A stretch of DNA of 64,000 bases from the NCBI GenBank assembly GCA_007922305.1, contig ML677335.1:37206642-37270641 (forward strand), read 5' to 3'. Shown here piece after piece: positions 10,605 to 25,100 of this stretch. The stretch is from Dermatemys mawii (Eukaryota > Chordata > Testudines > Dermatemydidae). Position 1 is the first letter of the stretch. Each line of letters begins with the position of its first letter. The notes beneath the pieces were generated by a model. The model made no database searches. It was not told the DNA's origin and worked only from the letters and a program-made list of their open reading frames with translations. Made by a program: the position numbers and the translations under genes.

Positions 10605-13265
10605 GGAGGGTACTGTGTTTTAACTGTCTTTAACAAGGTAGTTTCTACAGTGTGGGGAAAACCCTTGAACTGTGCTTAAATACTGCGCCCATTGACTAGG
10701 TTTGCTGTGTCATGGGAGTGGGGCTTTTATTTCATAATTTTATGTCATTACAGAGTAGCTCTCCCATTTCAAAAACAGAATAGGTATAAAATAATCTCCC
10801 AAATGCCCATTAGGATTAGAATGATTCCCCTTGGCTCCAAACTTACATAGTTGGATGCATCCATACAAATAGAGTACACACCACCTATTTTATTCCATCT
10901 CCCAGAGAGTAGTTTTTCTCAGGGTGAATAAGTCATGGCAGTGTGCTGCAGTGATCTGACATTTTTATACTAAGGTAGACAAGGTGGGAGAGATGCTTAA
11001 AAGACTCAAAGGGAAGTTAGGCCCTAACTTACATTGAAAGCCAATGGGAGTAAGACACTTAGCTGCAATTTGTCCACTAGAAAATCTGCCCTGTAGAAGA
11101 GAATGTTCATCAGCTGACCTGCCTCCCAGGACATTTAAAATATGGTGCCTCTTTTTATTGTCCACTCATCTAGCAGAGGCCTCTACCATCCTTCCACGTT
11201 CCTTTCACTGCTGAGGCAAGAACTTCCCTCACTGTACTGTAGCTAGCTGCCCCTCCAGAGCAGCCTTCCTCCTGCTTCTTTCTAACACCCTCACTTACTC
11301 TCCACCCATTCTCAACTCTCATTCAAAATGATGCATTGCCCAATCCTCTTCATAGTCAGGCTCTCCCTGCTCTTATGTTTATTGTAACTTTGTGGACTGA
11401 ATCAGCCCTGTTCTAACTCCACTGAAATCCATGACTGAAGGTGGCAAATATCTTGTGATCATTAGCTCTGTAAAATACTTTGGGAACAGCTTATTGTGTC
11501 TAGCCTCCTTCAGGGAGAGCTGGATGGTGCATTGACTTGAAAGATCTGTATGCGGAAAATGTGTAAAGGGGTCAGTGTTGTTTTTAAGTTTGCCTGGGGA
11601 TTAAACGTGAGGCAAACTTGTTTGTTATTTGTACCTCCGTTCACTATATTTACTCAAGATAAGAACAGCTTCTGCCTCCTGTAGAACCACAGCCAATGAT
11701 TCTCTCAGACAACTCAGGCTTTGTTGTAATATTCTCCCCACTGTATATTACTGAAACATTATTCTTGAGAGAGGGATAGTTTTACTCTGCTTACCTTGTA
11801 ACAATTTTGGAAACACATGGGAGGCTGATTGTTTAAGGTAGGAGAGAGGGAAATGTGATCAGAGCCTGGTCAAGCTTCTGTTCGTTACCTAGTACAGCAC
11901 AAAGAGGGGAGGGACGTTCCCAAAGACTGATCCTATGGCACGTCTCCTGGACACATCTGCAAGTACCCTGCCCTATCAGGTATAGTCCGCATTTGATAAC
12001 ATGCTAGATAAAGATAGTCAGTTTGTGAAACAGCCCAATAAAAAGGCCATTTCTGGCTGACTAATTTAGGGCCAAGTGTTCTCACCTCTGCTCAAGATGA
12101 CCAGGCTTCTCTTGGCTCATAGGGCACAGAATGCATTGGAGGAGCAACTGTCCCACGATATGCCTCCTCCAGCCAATGCAGCACATGTTCCCCTTCCACT
12201 TTGGGGGTTACTCCAGTGTAGCTTCATTTCTCCAGGCCCAGACAATGACCAGCAGTTTTGCTCATCTCAGAAAGCTTCCCAGGTGTTCTCACAGAACTGG
12301 GCCAACTCACTCTCAGCTGCAAGTCCACCAGCATCACTGGTATCACACCAGGGACCCATTTAGATTTTAGCCCCACTCTGGCATTACAGGACCTCTGAGA
12401 CCAAGCCATTCCCTTTTCTATTCTATGGAGCAAAAACTAAAACATTTGAATATGAAAAACAGGCCAAAGAAATATATTAGAGGCCATTATTTTTGTTAAA
12501 AACAAATATTTTCCAGTCTTTTTGAATGAAAGCCATGTAGCTGCATGCGACCAAGACTTTGTTCACTTTTGGTACATAAAGTATTAATGTGGTCTCCCTG
12601 CTGTGCAAAGGCTGAACTAATGCCATTATTTTCTGTAGTCATTTTAATCTATACATTGTGTGTCACAGTTCCCTCATGTTATAGGCAGGGATTTATAGGG
12701 ACCTACCTTTGAGCATCCTAAATCAAAGCACAGGAACAATTAGCAAATGTATTGGAACCTGGCCAGACTCCCTATCATCATAAAAGTGGAGGATACTGGG
12801 CCCCCAGATGACCAAAACAATGAAAAACAAATCTGCCTTGATGGTTACTTAATGTTCTCCCTCATAAATTTCCAAAATAAAAAGGCTCTACTGGTGATTT
12901 CAAAATATTTTTTTCTCTATTATGGAGGCAGATACACTTTCATAGTTAAGGTAGAGTTGAGTTCTCCACTTAAAGCATTTCTACTTTTTTTTCATATGGA
13001 TACAATTTACCCTCCCCAAAACCACATTTAACACACAGATATTACATCAGTTTAACTTAGAGCTACTTTTAAACATAGGTCATTTTAAGAATGATTTATT
13101 GCAGGGTAGTTTAAACTAATTTACGCTAAATTGATATAAACCAGGGGTTTGTATTGATGTAAAAAGACTATATAGCCTTTTGCACCAGTTCAATAAAAAA
13201 AAGTGCCTAGTTTTTATGTATTACTTTTCATCCATAGATCTAAATGTGCTTATAAAAGGTGGTGG
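10605..13265. other. No recognisable gene
   Basis: Intergenic, AT-rich. Short open frames (for example around 12,076-12,370) show no recognisable domain and no supporting splice structure. Confidence 0.4.
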
Positions 13266-13274
13266 GGGGAAATG

Positions 13275-13385
13275 AGGGGTAGGAGGTTGGTATCATGCCC
13301 ATTTTACAGATGGAGAAACTGAGGCACAGAGAAGTGACTTGCTCCAGGTCACCCAGAGGGCCAGTGGCAGAGCCAGGAAAAAAAG
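13275..13385 (-). repeat. MIR SINE core
   Basis: Clear MIR text in reverse orientation: 'cccattttacagatggagaa', 'actgaggcacagagaagtga', then 'aggtcacccagagggccagt'. Confidence 0.85.
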
Positions 13386-13389
13386 GCCA

Positions 13390-15240
13390 AATTTCCTATG
13401 TCCCAGTTCAGGCATATCATGCCTTTAATTAAAGCAGTAGAACTCTGGGGAAAAAAGACAAGCTCTTACTTGAAATCAATTTTTGAGAATTTAGGAATTA
13501 AAAAAAAAATAAAAAATGGGTCCTTTCAAAAATTTAGCATGCTGTGTCAGAACTTTATATAAGATTGTGAGGTATATTTGGTTTGTTCCTATGGAAGAAT
13601 GTGTTTAAATTAATGGATTTGCTCATCTTTTGAATTAGACAACATTTATAGAGACTGTATAGAAAAAAACAATATAAGCCTAATCAGAATGCACATTTTG
13701 AATTGGCCTGCCACAGAACACGTTTTCTTACCTGGACCAGTGCTCTGAGTGGATCTGACCACAAGGAAAAGCACAACTGCAGTCCCCCTCTTCTCCTTCA
13801 GCAAAGGTGCTATCAGCAAACCTTTGCACACTTCAGTGTGTGGTGATCAGAGTTCAGAAACAATTAACAACTTTAATAAAGATAAACATGGGAACCTAAA
13901 GAAAAGAAAACACACTTCATGCAGTCAAGGGCTGCACTCGTAACTTGACAGGACCCAAGGGCTACATCTAATTGGCATAAATTAGAGAAGAACACAGAGT
14001 GTGGCTTGTGGAAGTTACAGATGGCAGCATGCAAACTTCAGATCAGGACGCATGCGCCATCAAAACTGAAGTCTCAGTGGGGACTGTTATGTTTGTACAG
14101 TGCCTAAAACAATGAGGCTGGGACCACCAGTGGACACTAACAACAAAATAATAATGGGTCACTCCTCCATGCTACAGATGAACACGATCATGGGTTGCAT
14201 GGCAAAAATCTAAGGTGGCCACTCATCTTCTCATATCCAGGCACTTTCCATTTCATGTGAAGGACATAGGTACATTTTCACAGAGGCCTGGTTTCCACCT
14301 CTAGTGAACAAATGCATTAGGATTGCAATACTAAATCCCCAACATGGTAAGATTAACTAAGAGAACCCTGCAATGTTAAATGCTCACATGGAAATCCACA
14401 ACCACCCCATTCAAGATAATGCCTTTATGGACAACGTAAGTATGAAAGAGCCCTGATCCTGACAGAGATCTCTGCAGCAATAAAAATGAGGAAATTCAGC
14501 TTGAGGAAACAAGATCTCATCTCTGAATGAGCTCCCAAAAGATTATAATCACAAAATTTTAATTGGACCACTGCCATCTGAGGGGAGGAAGTATCATCAT
14601 TAGCTTTGTGCCAGCAATGTGTTTGGTGCTATATATGACAAAATGAAAACAGTCTCTATCTTCCCAAGAGCTTACAATTTAATGTTTTGTCCATACAGCC
14701 CAAAACGTGGTGGTGTTTTTTTCAGCTGAGTTAATTTAATATGACTGAAAACCTTCCACTTGTGCCTACCACCATGTAGGCAGATTAATATCATTACGAA
14801 CAACTGAGCTGGTAGACATAGCGTTATAGGTGTTTTCAATAGAATTATCCAAACTCAACTAAGCTAACTTGATGGGGGAAGGGGGAGAAATCACAGCTTT
14901 TGCTCCCAGGCAGACAGGGTCCCAAAATACTTGCACAGGTTGGGGAGTATGCAATCACGGTTCTAGCTGCAGTCCAAGTGGACAATGAAAAACTGCTTAA
15001 ACACTGATTGGGGCAGGATGCTAGTGAATCATTTTTTTCTTTTGAAGGCACATGGGAGTTATTTCTGCAGTGCTCGAGTTCAGGAATGCAAGATCCAGAT
15101 ATATGGAAGTGACTACTTCCATGGCATTTACTGTAACATCAAAGCCAAAAAATGCACCATGCCCTCTCCAGGATGTGGCTGTTGTAGAGTAGCGAGCTTC
15201 CTGTCTTTTCACAGAAGCTCTGCTGCCGGGCAGAGTTAGA
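13390..15240. other. No recognisable gene; one SINE-like fragment
   Basis: About 14,085-14,160 ('tgtacagtgcctaaaacaatg') is MIR/L2-like. The rest shows no gene. Confidence 0.4.
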
Positions 15241-15247
15241 AAGACCG

Positions 15248-15482
15248 AAGGTTTGTTTACACTTAGAACGCCACAGATGGCTACAGCACTTCAAAAAAGA
15301 CAATACTTGCGCCAATGGGAGGACCTCTTCTCTCCACCTCCCTGACAGAATTCTTCTGTCGACCTAGTGCTGTCTACACAAGGACTTATACTGTCTTAAC
15401 AATGCCTCTCAAAGGAGTGCATTTTTCACACCCCTGTGCCATGTAGTTATGCTGACTTAATTTTCTAGTGTAGACCTGGCCT
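15248..15482. mobile_element. MITE, 'tttacact / agtgtagacc' family
   Basis: Starts 'gtttgtttacactt', ends 'ctagtgtagacctggcctga', with the internal 'cacacccctg' block shared with other copies in this window. It lies 220 bp past the BMS1 poly(A) site. Confidence 0.7.
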
Positions 15483-15704
15483 GAGCATCTTCAATCCAGA
15501 GACAGATTCTGACACCCTTATTTACATTAAGTAGCATCTTACTCCATGAGCAGTCCATTGAATCAAGGTGGTCCATTCATAAATGAATGACATTCAATAA
15601 TTAACATTAAAATAGTTTAATGGTTGCTTGCAGAGCACGCAGTATGGATGTAACTGCATGGAAATACGAAGGGGACAGTTCTCCAGTAGATTTGCACCCC
15701 CACC

Positions 15705-15914
15705 CTCATGCAAAAAAATAATTTACATCTTTTATTGATATGCATTTCCAAATAAGAGGTCATATTAGTATTTTTTTTCCTTGTCTTCTCAATAGCAAGT
15801 TCAGTTTATCCGAAGGCATGGTTTCAGATATTGTCTTTTGACTTGATGTTTGTAGGTACTGCATAGATAGCTATCCTCCAGTTCCATCTGAGAACTGATG
15901 AGACTTCCAGAAAC
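15705..15914 (-). other. BMS1: BMS1 3'UTR (short)
   Basis: Sequence between the stop codon and the expected cleavage site about 20 nt past the AATAAA signal. About 200 nt, AT-rich, with no repeat recognised inside. Longer 3'UTR isoforms cannot be excluded from sequence alone. Confidence 0.7.
15731..15736 (-). terminator. Poly(A) signal AATAAA of BMS1
   Basis: A canonical AATAAA on the minus strand, about 180 nt past the BMS1 stop. A T-rich element (TTATTTTTTTGCA) follows within 20 nt, as expected around a cleavage site. Confidence 0.8.
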
Positions 15915-16145
15915 TCACTTCTCTCTCTCACCAGATCCCTTCAAGCTTGACTTCTGCCTCTTTTTCTCCTTCTGTCCCATAATTCGGAAGAGTTTTTTCT
16001 TGGCTTCCTTTTGCCTCTTAAACTTCTCTTCTTCCTCTTTCTGCTTCTTTTTGAGGTACTCTTTAAGGTGCTGACGATGGTTTAATTTGGCCTTCTTTAT
16101 TTTGTAATTATGTACGGTACCCAAAGCAGAAAGTAGGGCTGATAT
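15915..16145 (-). CDS. BMS1: BMS1 exon 23 (last), residues 1229-1304 and stop
   Basis: Begins [20 protein letters not shown], then a Lys/Glu-rich coiled-coil-like stretch ([20 protein letters not shown]) and [19 protein letters not shown], ending at TGA (15917-15915). The acceptor is CAG at 16148-16146, preceded by a pyrimidine tract. Confidence 0.96.
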   Translation of the reverse strand: MSALLSALGTVHNYKIKKAKLNHRQHLKEYLKKKQKEEEEKFKRQKEAKKKLFRIMGQKEKKRQKSSLKGSGEREK

Positions 16146-19100
16146 CTGATTGAAACAGAAAACAGAGTTAACTATACGAAGAGTTACATTTTGAGTGAGC
16201 CACAGAACAGCTCCCAAAAGTAAGAACAAATTTAATACCAGGGAAACCATGAGTTACAAATATTATTAATTGAACAGTGTCAGGATCAGAGACATTGAGC
16301 AAATCACTTACTCTCATGTGACTTTGTTTCATCTTTGTAAAAATGGGGATAATTACCATGCCTAATCATAGAACATTAAGAGGCTTAATTATCATTTATG
16401 AAGCTATTTTGAGATCCTTGCACTGAAGGTATTGAAAAGTGTTGTGCATCATTATTATTATAAGTTTGTTTAACTTCAAAGGACGGCTACATTTACATCT
16501 TCCCATTCTTACAAACCCTCTACCTTTCCCCAAATCCTGCATCAGCACAATTTCTTTGTGTTCAAAGCCTCTCTTTACTATTAATGGATGGCAAACATAA
16601 GAGCAAAGAAAAGCAGCCATTTATACACTTAAAACTCCCATATGGTGCAGTAACTGCACATCATTGACCTAAACATCTTGAGAACACTAGGACATATGAA
16701 CACTATCACTAGGACATGCTAGGAGAACTGAGGAGACATACTTTTGCCATATATGATCTACTCAACAATTCCTAGCAATCATCTGCTCTGTAGTCTGCTC
16801 AGGACCAGTTCAGCACAGAGCTCTGGTATGTACCTTATGCAGAAATGTATTGATGACTGAAGGCAAGATATAATCCCAGGAACAAATTTTTGGCAATAGC
16901 TGCACATTTCAGTGATCCTAACACATGATCCAAGTAGCACAGGTCTTAAATAGGAAGTGTTAATTTCACAATGAAACATATTTACCTTCTTTTCATGAGG
17001 CTCCCTGATAACCGCTGGTCTCCACTGGTCCTTTGTAGGCTTAGCTTTCTTTTCATGATTCTTAGGCTTGTTCTTAAATGGCAGTGCCTTCTGGAGTGCT
17101 TTAGGAATGTGGAGCTTATTGAAATGCTTCTTCTCCCTCACTATTGGCTGAAAAAATAAATTTCACACACGCATAAGGGTCTTATTTCTATAACACTTTT
17201 ACTGTGCACGGTATTTTACATTTCAAATAAAATTAGTTCTCTGTCATTCTTACCCTTGGCTAGGGATAACAGGCATAGTATAACACAGGTGAACCTAAAG
17301 CTAAGATTTTGTCATGGATACTTTTAGCAAAAGTCATGGGCAATAAAGAAAAGCCCGTGACCTGTCCCTGACTTACACTAAAAATATCCATGATAAAATG
17401 GGAAGGGGTTAGGCAACTGAGGGGTGGCTGGGAGCTCCAGGGCCCTCGTCACCTGTAGGTGCTCAGAGCTCCAGGGTCCCCCTGCCACAGAGGCTGGGGA
17501 GTTGCGAGGTACCCCCGCTACCTATGGTGGCCCGCTGCCTCAGGCGGTAAGGATACCTCACAACTCCCTGCCATTGCCAGAGGCTGTGGGACCCTGCAGC
17601 TCCCAGTCACTGGGGCTGAAGTCACGGAGGTCTTTGGAAGTCACGCATTCTGTGACTTCCGCAACCTCCATGACAAAATTGTAACCTTAACTGTGTCTCA
17701 TTACATCTTTTGGATGAGATGTAAAACCAAAGACCTTATCACTTATAGGTCATCAAAAAAATCTTATAATGTGGTTTTACGAGATTAGAGATATTAGCTA
17801 TGCCATCCAGGACGAACATCTTTGTGGTAATTAAGACATTTGCCCTATATCAATTCCAATGCCATTTCATCTGGATGTCCCATTGGTTCACCAATTTTTC
17901 ATGGATCACTTTGTAAACTCTCATTGATCCACCATCCAACTCAACACCTCGATTCTCCCCAACTTGGTTCTTGCTCTGCATACCCCCCAAGAAGGGCCAT
18001 GCCATTATTCTGTGAGTGAAGAGAGGTACACATACATACACACACGTATATACATCGCACTTAATTTTACACTGATTTTAGGAACAGCGGAGGCCATACT
18101 TTAACTCACAGATTGAAAGAATATACAAGATACCTTATAGAGGGAATCTTTGTTTTGCTTCAGTCTGATGCCCCGTTCGTGCCTCAGTTGGCCAGTTGTC
18201 TTCATTCCTGTCCACGTATCTTTCTCACCTGCTGGCTTCAGCAAGGATGTTACTGGGTTATAGAAGGCTGGGATGGAAACAGGATACCAAGTCCGCATAA
18301 AGACAATATCTGAAAGGAAAGAACATGATCACTTGGCTTTGACAACGTGATTTATTGTATCCATGCTACAGATAAACATCATTTGAATAAGGAAGTCAAC
18401 TGAATTGCAAAACACACACTAAATTAACTTCTATTTTACAAGAGAAGCACTCATCATATCCTCAGTCTCTAGAGCATCAGGCAGAGCAATGCATGTATTA
18501 ATACCTCTGGATTCCTCAAAACTTGCTTACAAAGAGAAGCATATTCCTGAAGAGTTCCAAGTTGAGTATCACCATATAGATATTCCTACCCCGATTAAAA
18601 AACAAATGATCTATAGCAAAGAAGGTCACATAGTCTGTGTCTATCAACAGCAGCATACCCAGATAATTAGTTTTCCCTCTATATGTTTTTCAAAGCCAAA
18701 CTATATGCTGCTATTATTTTCTGCTAGCACAAATTCAATGTGGTGTAACTACCATCATATGAGAAAAGTGACCTGATGCACATATCATCTGCCTGCAATC
18801 CACTAGGGAATCCCCAGCAGATCACTAAAAATTAAACATTTGCTTTCCCATCACAAATCAGATGAGAGAAAAGCCTCTGATTAAAGGCTATCAACTCTTC
18901 TCTGATTCATAATAAAAATCCCTTTCTAGCACTAACACCGCCATATAGAGCATATGCTTCAGTTCTCTAGGCAAACAGAGTTCTATGTTCTCCAGAATAT
19001 AGTTTACAAAACCAACTAACACTGATGGCAGAAATAGGTCACCTAATAGACCACCTGTATTTCCTATTATCATCACTAACAATAGCATCACTGAAATGAA

Positions 19101-22100
19101 CCAAACGGAAGTGATTTTTTTTTTCCAACTCTATCACACACACATTCATCACACATGATAAATAATGGAGATTCTGTTCTCTCTGAATTCACACTTAGGT
19201 TATCAGAGATTCAAGAATACAAATGGTGCTTCTATACTCGGGGAAGGAGGAGGAAAGGCATTGGATGATAATCTCTTATTTGGGGAGTGCTACTCACCAC
19301 TTATCAGCAGCTTGTCTTCGAACGTTGCCCTGAATGCTCCTTCAGGCTTTCTAAGAGCCTTTTTGATCTGTCCTCGAATACCACTCACAGTGCGAATGGC
19401 CGCCCCTTCAAATTTAGCCACTTCTAATGGAGAATTAAACATTCCCTGTGAAACACAAAGATTACAGACCATTTATTAAAGATAGCATGTTTATTATGAA
19501 TAGTACACAATCCTATCACTCTCTACGCCGGGGGTCGGCAACCTGCACCATGTGTGCCAAAGGCAGCACGCGAGCTGCTTTTTAGTGGCACTCTACTGCC
19601 AGCTGGGGTCCCGGCCGCTGGCCCTGCTCAGACCGCTGCCTGCCTGGATAGACAGAACCTCAGGCTGGCAGTGGGCTGGAGGACGGAAACCCAGACCAGT
19701 AGTGGGCTGAGATGCTCAGACCGCTGCCGGTCTGGGGTTCCCTCTGCTAGTCCCTGTAAAATGGCATGCAAAACCTTAAATTAATGAAGACTTGGCAGAC
19801 CACTTCTCAAAAGTTGCCGACCCCTGCACTACACAGACTTGTGTAGGCCACACAATCATCCCCAAGCGGTTTATCATAAACAGGGAATTGGGATCATAAA
19901 ATGTTGTTCTTTTAAATTCATACTGATACTGATCACATTAAGAATCTAGGATAGTGATTATTTTTTTCTTCCAAGATAGTCATCATCTAATTTACACCAT
20001 ATAAATAGAGGTAACATTTTTAACAATAAATTTAAGTTTTCACCTCTACATCCACCCATCTCAACCATGAACATGTTAGAAAGCATCTGCCCATTTCTCC
20101 TTTGAAGATTTGTTTGCCATAAGACAACATTTGGCAGATGCCTTGTCAGATGTAACTATCTTAAATTACTAGGGGGAGGGAGGAGGGGAGGGAGGGAGGG
20201 AAGACAGAAAGAAATGGGGGAAGTACCTAATATAAAGCAGCATTCTAGGACGTGAGTTTCTGCATTTACAAAATACAAGAAGTCAATGGAACTACTCATG
20301 GGCTTAAAGTAAAGTGAGCAATTGAGTGCTTTGTTGGACTGGGTGCAGAGCACTCAGCACTTGCAGGCTCAAGCCCCAAATCCTCTAACCTGAAACCCTG
20401 TTTCCCTGATTTAGAGTAGCCTGCAGGCTTCACTAAAGCTGTCTGGCTCCTTGGAAACTCAGTCTTACACCACCTCCTCCCCCAGCCAGCTTCTCAACTG
20501 TACAGGAAGTCTTAATTTCAGCTTCCATCCTGCAGTTTGTAAGTGCTATAGAACCAAACCCCGCTGGAGAAGGAACAGAGTGAGATTAAACATTCTGCTG
20601 AGATGGCAGGCACTGGGGAATCTGGCCAACTGATTATCCACACCCCACTTCTACAAAATCCTCTGGAAGAGAGTACTTTATTTGGCACAGCACAGTTTTG
20701 AAGAGTGAGGTTTGGCTAATGGAAATAGTCATAATAATTTATATTTCCTATAAGATACTTTTACAAAAATGTATTGAATATGCTTCAAAAAAAAATTACT
20801 AAACCAAAAACCCTATTCAACATCCCTAGCTTAGCAAAATTCCCATCACTTTAAGGAGACTTCTGCCTGAAAAAAAGACTGATGAAAGAGCCCCAACTTG
20901 CATTTCCTTCCAACCTTCGTTCTAGCAGGATTACAGTACACACACATACCTTAATAAATGATGTGTTTTTGTAAATTTTAAACGGGAAACCAGTCAGCTT
21001 TAATTTCTTCACGACTGTTATTGATTTATCTAAATCAAGCACAACTCCCGTAGCAGCTATCCGGAAATCAGGCTGAAATATACAACAGTATGGATGATTG
21101 ATAGATCATTAAATGTGTACAACAACAATCCTCCTGCCAGCGACTGAAGAGCTCACTTGACATGTACTATTTCATTACATGTCATAACCAGAGTTCAAAG
21201 ACTTTACAACTAACAGTAGCACCGCAGCACGGCAAACTAAAATCTTCATGAAAACTGGTCGAGTTACTGCCAATGTCACATCCCTAGCATCCATTAATGA
21301 GCTATTCAGAATGGCTAGTCAAATTAATTTTAGTCAACTTTAAGATTTTTTTCCCCCACATTTTCTACGGCAGCAGTATGCTGTATTGTTTCTTCATGAA
21401 AAAGAATTTTACATGCACACACAATGCAGAAGGGCTCAGAGCAAAAAGAGACTCTTTGCATATTGTAATAACAATCATACCTCTATTGTTGAGATATTAT
21501 GAAGATATCCTTTAAACATTTAAAAACCAAACAAGGCCATATAAAAGAAGACACATGCACTTCTCTTAGAGCTGGGTTAACAAAACAACCACTCAAGAGT
21601 TATTATCTGGCTTGCCAGGGAGTGATCTGAATTCCTGAATATGTGATGCAAGCGCATACAAGTGTATGTACAATAAAAGCATGTCTACACTTGGAGCTAA
21701 AGCTGTGATTCCTACCTCACATAGACATGCTTGCATGAGCTCTCATGGAGTTAGCGTGCTAAAAATAGCAACATAGGCTAACAGTGCCTAGAACAAACTT
21801 GCCTGAATCCCGTGGGTACATACTTAGCCCTGCTAAGTTCCTGTGCTGTCACTCACTGCAGCTACACTACTAATTTTTAGCATGCTAGCTCAACAAGAGG
21901 TAACACATGTAAGTCTGTGTGTGCTGGAAATCACAACTCTAGTTCTAAATCAGGGGTTCCCAAAACTTTTGCCTGCATGACCCCATTTTGAAACTTACTC
22001 CTTCCAATGACCCCAGACAGCAACAAAGCTGCTAAAGAATCCAAGGAATTTCCGCATTAACCATCCTATGTAATGCTCTCTCATGTGACACATGGGTTTG

Positions 22101-25100
22101 CATGTTGCAACACAGTTCTCAATGTCTGGTGGCCTGGTGGAAATTGCACCTCTAATCTCCAGTGCGACATCAACAGTAGATTGATACCAGCCGATGGACA
22201 AAAGTGTGCTGCACCCAGCTTCACACAAATATGTGCTTGTGAATGGCACCAGTTTCACAATGCATGTTTAGAGTGCAGAATATTCATTCTTGACAGTGAA
22301 CAAGAACTCCAAGAGATATGGACAGATGTTCCTCACAAGAATCAATCACAAGAAATTTTGATGAGCTATTTGATTTCAGCTGCTGGCAAGTCCACAGCAT
22401 CAGGCTTGCACTGAAAGGGGTGTCACACTCAATTATGCTTTGTCACATCCAAGTCATGGAAAAAGGATGAAAACCGTTACTCCCGCTGGCTGAGATGCTC
22501 AGCCATCACCTGTTTGGGAGGCAGAAAAATTTCGCTGTCAGATAAGAACTTGCAAAGCTGCGGGAAGAATTCATAGTTTGTCTTCAATAGATTATTCTTC
22601 TAGAAAACAAACAATTTTCTTCATAAATCCTGGGATTCTATCACTCAGCTGAAGGATGTGGGTGTTCTTTCCTTGCAGACCTGTTTTCAATTCATTCAAT
22701 TTCCCAAATGTGTCTGACATATGCAAGAAGGCACATCTCCCTTTGGTCACAAAGAAAATAAAAAAACTTCACTCTTTTTGCAGTTTATTGCATGGGCATG
22801 CAGCTCATCTCTCAGCTGACAAAATCATCCCAGTACTTTTCCTCTCAGTGTGGAACAACAGCACGTCATGATCAGATCCTACTTCTTCATACAGTTTTTA
22901 CAAAGAGATGCAAGCCTTGATGTAGTTCACAATGGATGAGACCTGCTGCAAAACATTACCTACCTCTGGACTCAATGTTTTAGATGCCAGCTGTTCTCTG
23001 AATTATGTACTGAATCCAAACAGCAGACAGATCAACTCTCTTTACTAAGGTACGCAGACCTGCTTTGTGGCCTGCCATAGCTGGACCTCCAACTGTGGAA
23101 AAGCCCACCATGCGATCACATGGTATATTTTTGTCGTGTATGTAGCACATCAAACACTGCATCTCATGTCCAGGAAGAGGGAGAAAGAACAGAACGTCTT
23201 TAAGAACTGCACCCTCCCATGTGCATTTCGCAAAAGCCAAGAAATTTGCATCATGGCACTCAGTGCTCACATCAACTTGAAGAGCAAAAACATCCGTGTT
23301 TTCCAGACGCTCCACCAGTGTGTTTTCCTGATCTGCTGCTATTACTTCAAAAGCACACTGAAGCAAAGGACTGGAGAGTGATGGCTCTGAGACTGTTGCC
23401 TTGTTTTCTCTACACATTATGTTCACCATATCAATTGCAGCTCACAAAATCGAAGTCTCTCCAATTGGGAGAGGCTTCTTGGTCTGTGTGATGTGGTAAA
23501 TCTCCTCAAATGCCTTTGGAGCTTGGTCAGAGACAGATGTGGCTCTCTCAAATTGCAAGTGTTGATGGGAAAGTTCTTTCTGGGGCTGGACAAAGCACTT
23601 TAATTTTCCTGTGTGGACCTTATGAAGAGTTTCCAAGTGTTGTTTAAGTTTATTAGGCTTCATGCTTTCACAAGATAACAGTGTGTGACACAGCAGATAT
23701 TTTGGCCTTTGTTCTTAACTAAAATACTACCAGAAGCTGGGAATGGGTGACAGGGGATGGATCACTTAATGATTACCTGTTCTGTTAATTTCCTCTGGAG
23801 CACCTGGCACTGGCCACTGTCAGAAGACAGGATACTGGGCTAAATGGATCTTTGGTCTGACCCAGTGTAGGGCTATTCTAATGTTCTTATGAAGCCATAA
23901 TTAAAGAAAGTCTCATCATTTGTGAGCATGTTTCTTAGACTTGTTTTTTGTTCGCAACTGCATCAACTAGACTCACCACTGGAGGTTGAGGCAGATACTA
24001 TGCATAAAAATGAGTCAATTGTGCGTCTTATCACAAAACAGAAAGAGGAATTCACTGTTAAGCACGAGGCCAGGACTTAGGAAAGCCACATGTGGTGAAA
24101 CTAGGGCAGCACAGAGACAGTGACTTATAATGATTCTTTATCCTTGAGAGCCACCAGGGTGCTCAGAGTGGCATAAAATAAGATAAACTCCCTCAGGTAG
24201 GGCCAATACAAGCCACTGCTGATTTCCAGCTCAGAAAAGGCTAGCACAGGCTCCTATCAGCTTGAGTAAAAAGGATGCTCTGTTCATGAGGCTGCTGCCC
24301 ACAGATTAGGATCTTCTGCACTAAAGTCCCTCAGCTGGAAGCCTGCAAAGCAGGATGGTGCAAATGTCCAATTTGGCATCTGCAAAGCCACCTCCACATA
24401 GGCAATGTGTCCAGACCGGCTCCACAAATGCCACACCAGGAGGCATCTGAGCTACAAAACGGTAGTCCTCTGGTGAAGTGTCTTGAAGAGGGTCCGGACA
24501 CGTTCGGGGAGCATTTGACATCATCTTGCAGACTGAAACTAATCTCCTGATGGTACGACCCACAGTTGGGAATCTGTGCTCTAAGTCTTTCACGTAGCCT
24601 AAATGTATACACAACAAAAAGCACACTTCAGTAGAATATGCACACTACCACTGATCAAAAATGTTGAAGGGACACCTCTAATATTCCTGGCAAACAGGGT
24701 TTCAGATCAATCAAAGTGCAGGAAAGAAACTTGTGTCAGGTATGTCATTGCCCTTCGGTTAATCTGGTCTCACTATAATGAGGTTATTTTATACACTTGG
24801 AACATCAGCCCAGAAGGAGTAGAAATATATCCCTCCATACAAACCTTTACCAAATTAAGTACGTATTTACCTAGCTTCTTCTCTAGATCGTCATCCCATG
24901 CTCATCATCACAATATCTGATTGCCTTACAAATGTTTAAAGATCCTCTACAATCCTGTCATATCCTTGTTTAAATAAGTAAGCTTTCCAATAAAATTCAC
25001 TGTTTGATACAATGATGTACGGAAAGAGCCAAGTAACATTTTGTGATAATAAACCTACCGTTGTGCCACTGACCGACTGAATTGCCAAAAATCCTGTCCC

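Larger units (their letters stand above)
16146..20949 (-). other. BMS1 introns 19-22 region: repeats and unique sequence
   Basis: Intron 22 (16146-16985) has a MIR-like fragment at about 16,265-16,430. Intron 21 (17148-18133) has the palindromic element at about 17,296-17,692. Intron 20 (18310-19297) has nothing recognised. Intron 19 (19446-20949) has a hAT element (19529-19826) and a GGGA-rich run (20,168-20,205). No embedded gene or snoRNA was identified. Confidence 0.6.

Noticed and set aside
24321..24626. 101-codon open frame on the minus strand in BMS1 intron 18
   Set aside because: Not part of BMS1 (exon 18 joins exon 19 exactly) and no domain recognised; probably chance or repeat-derived.
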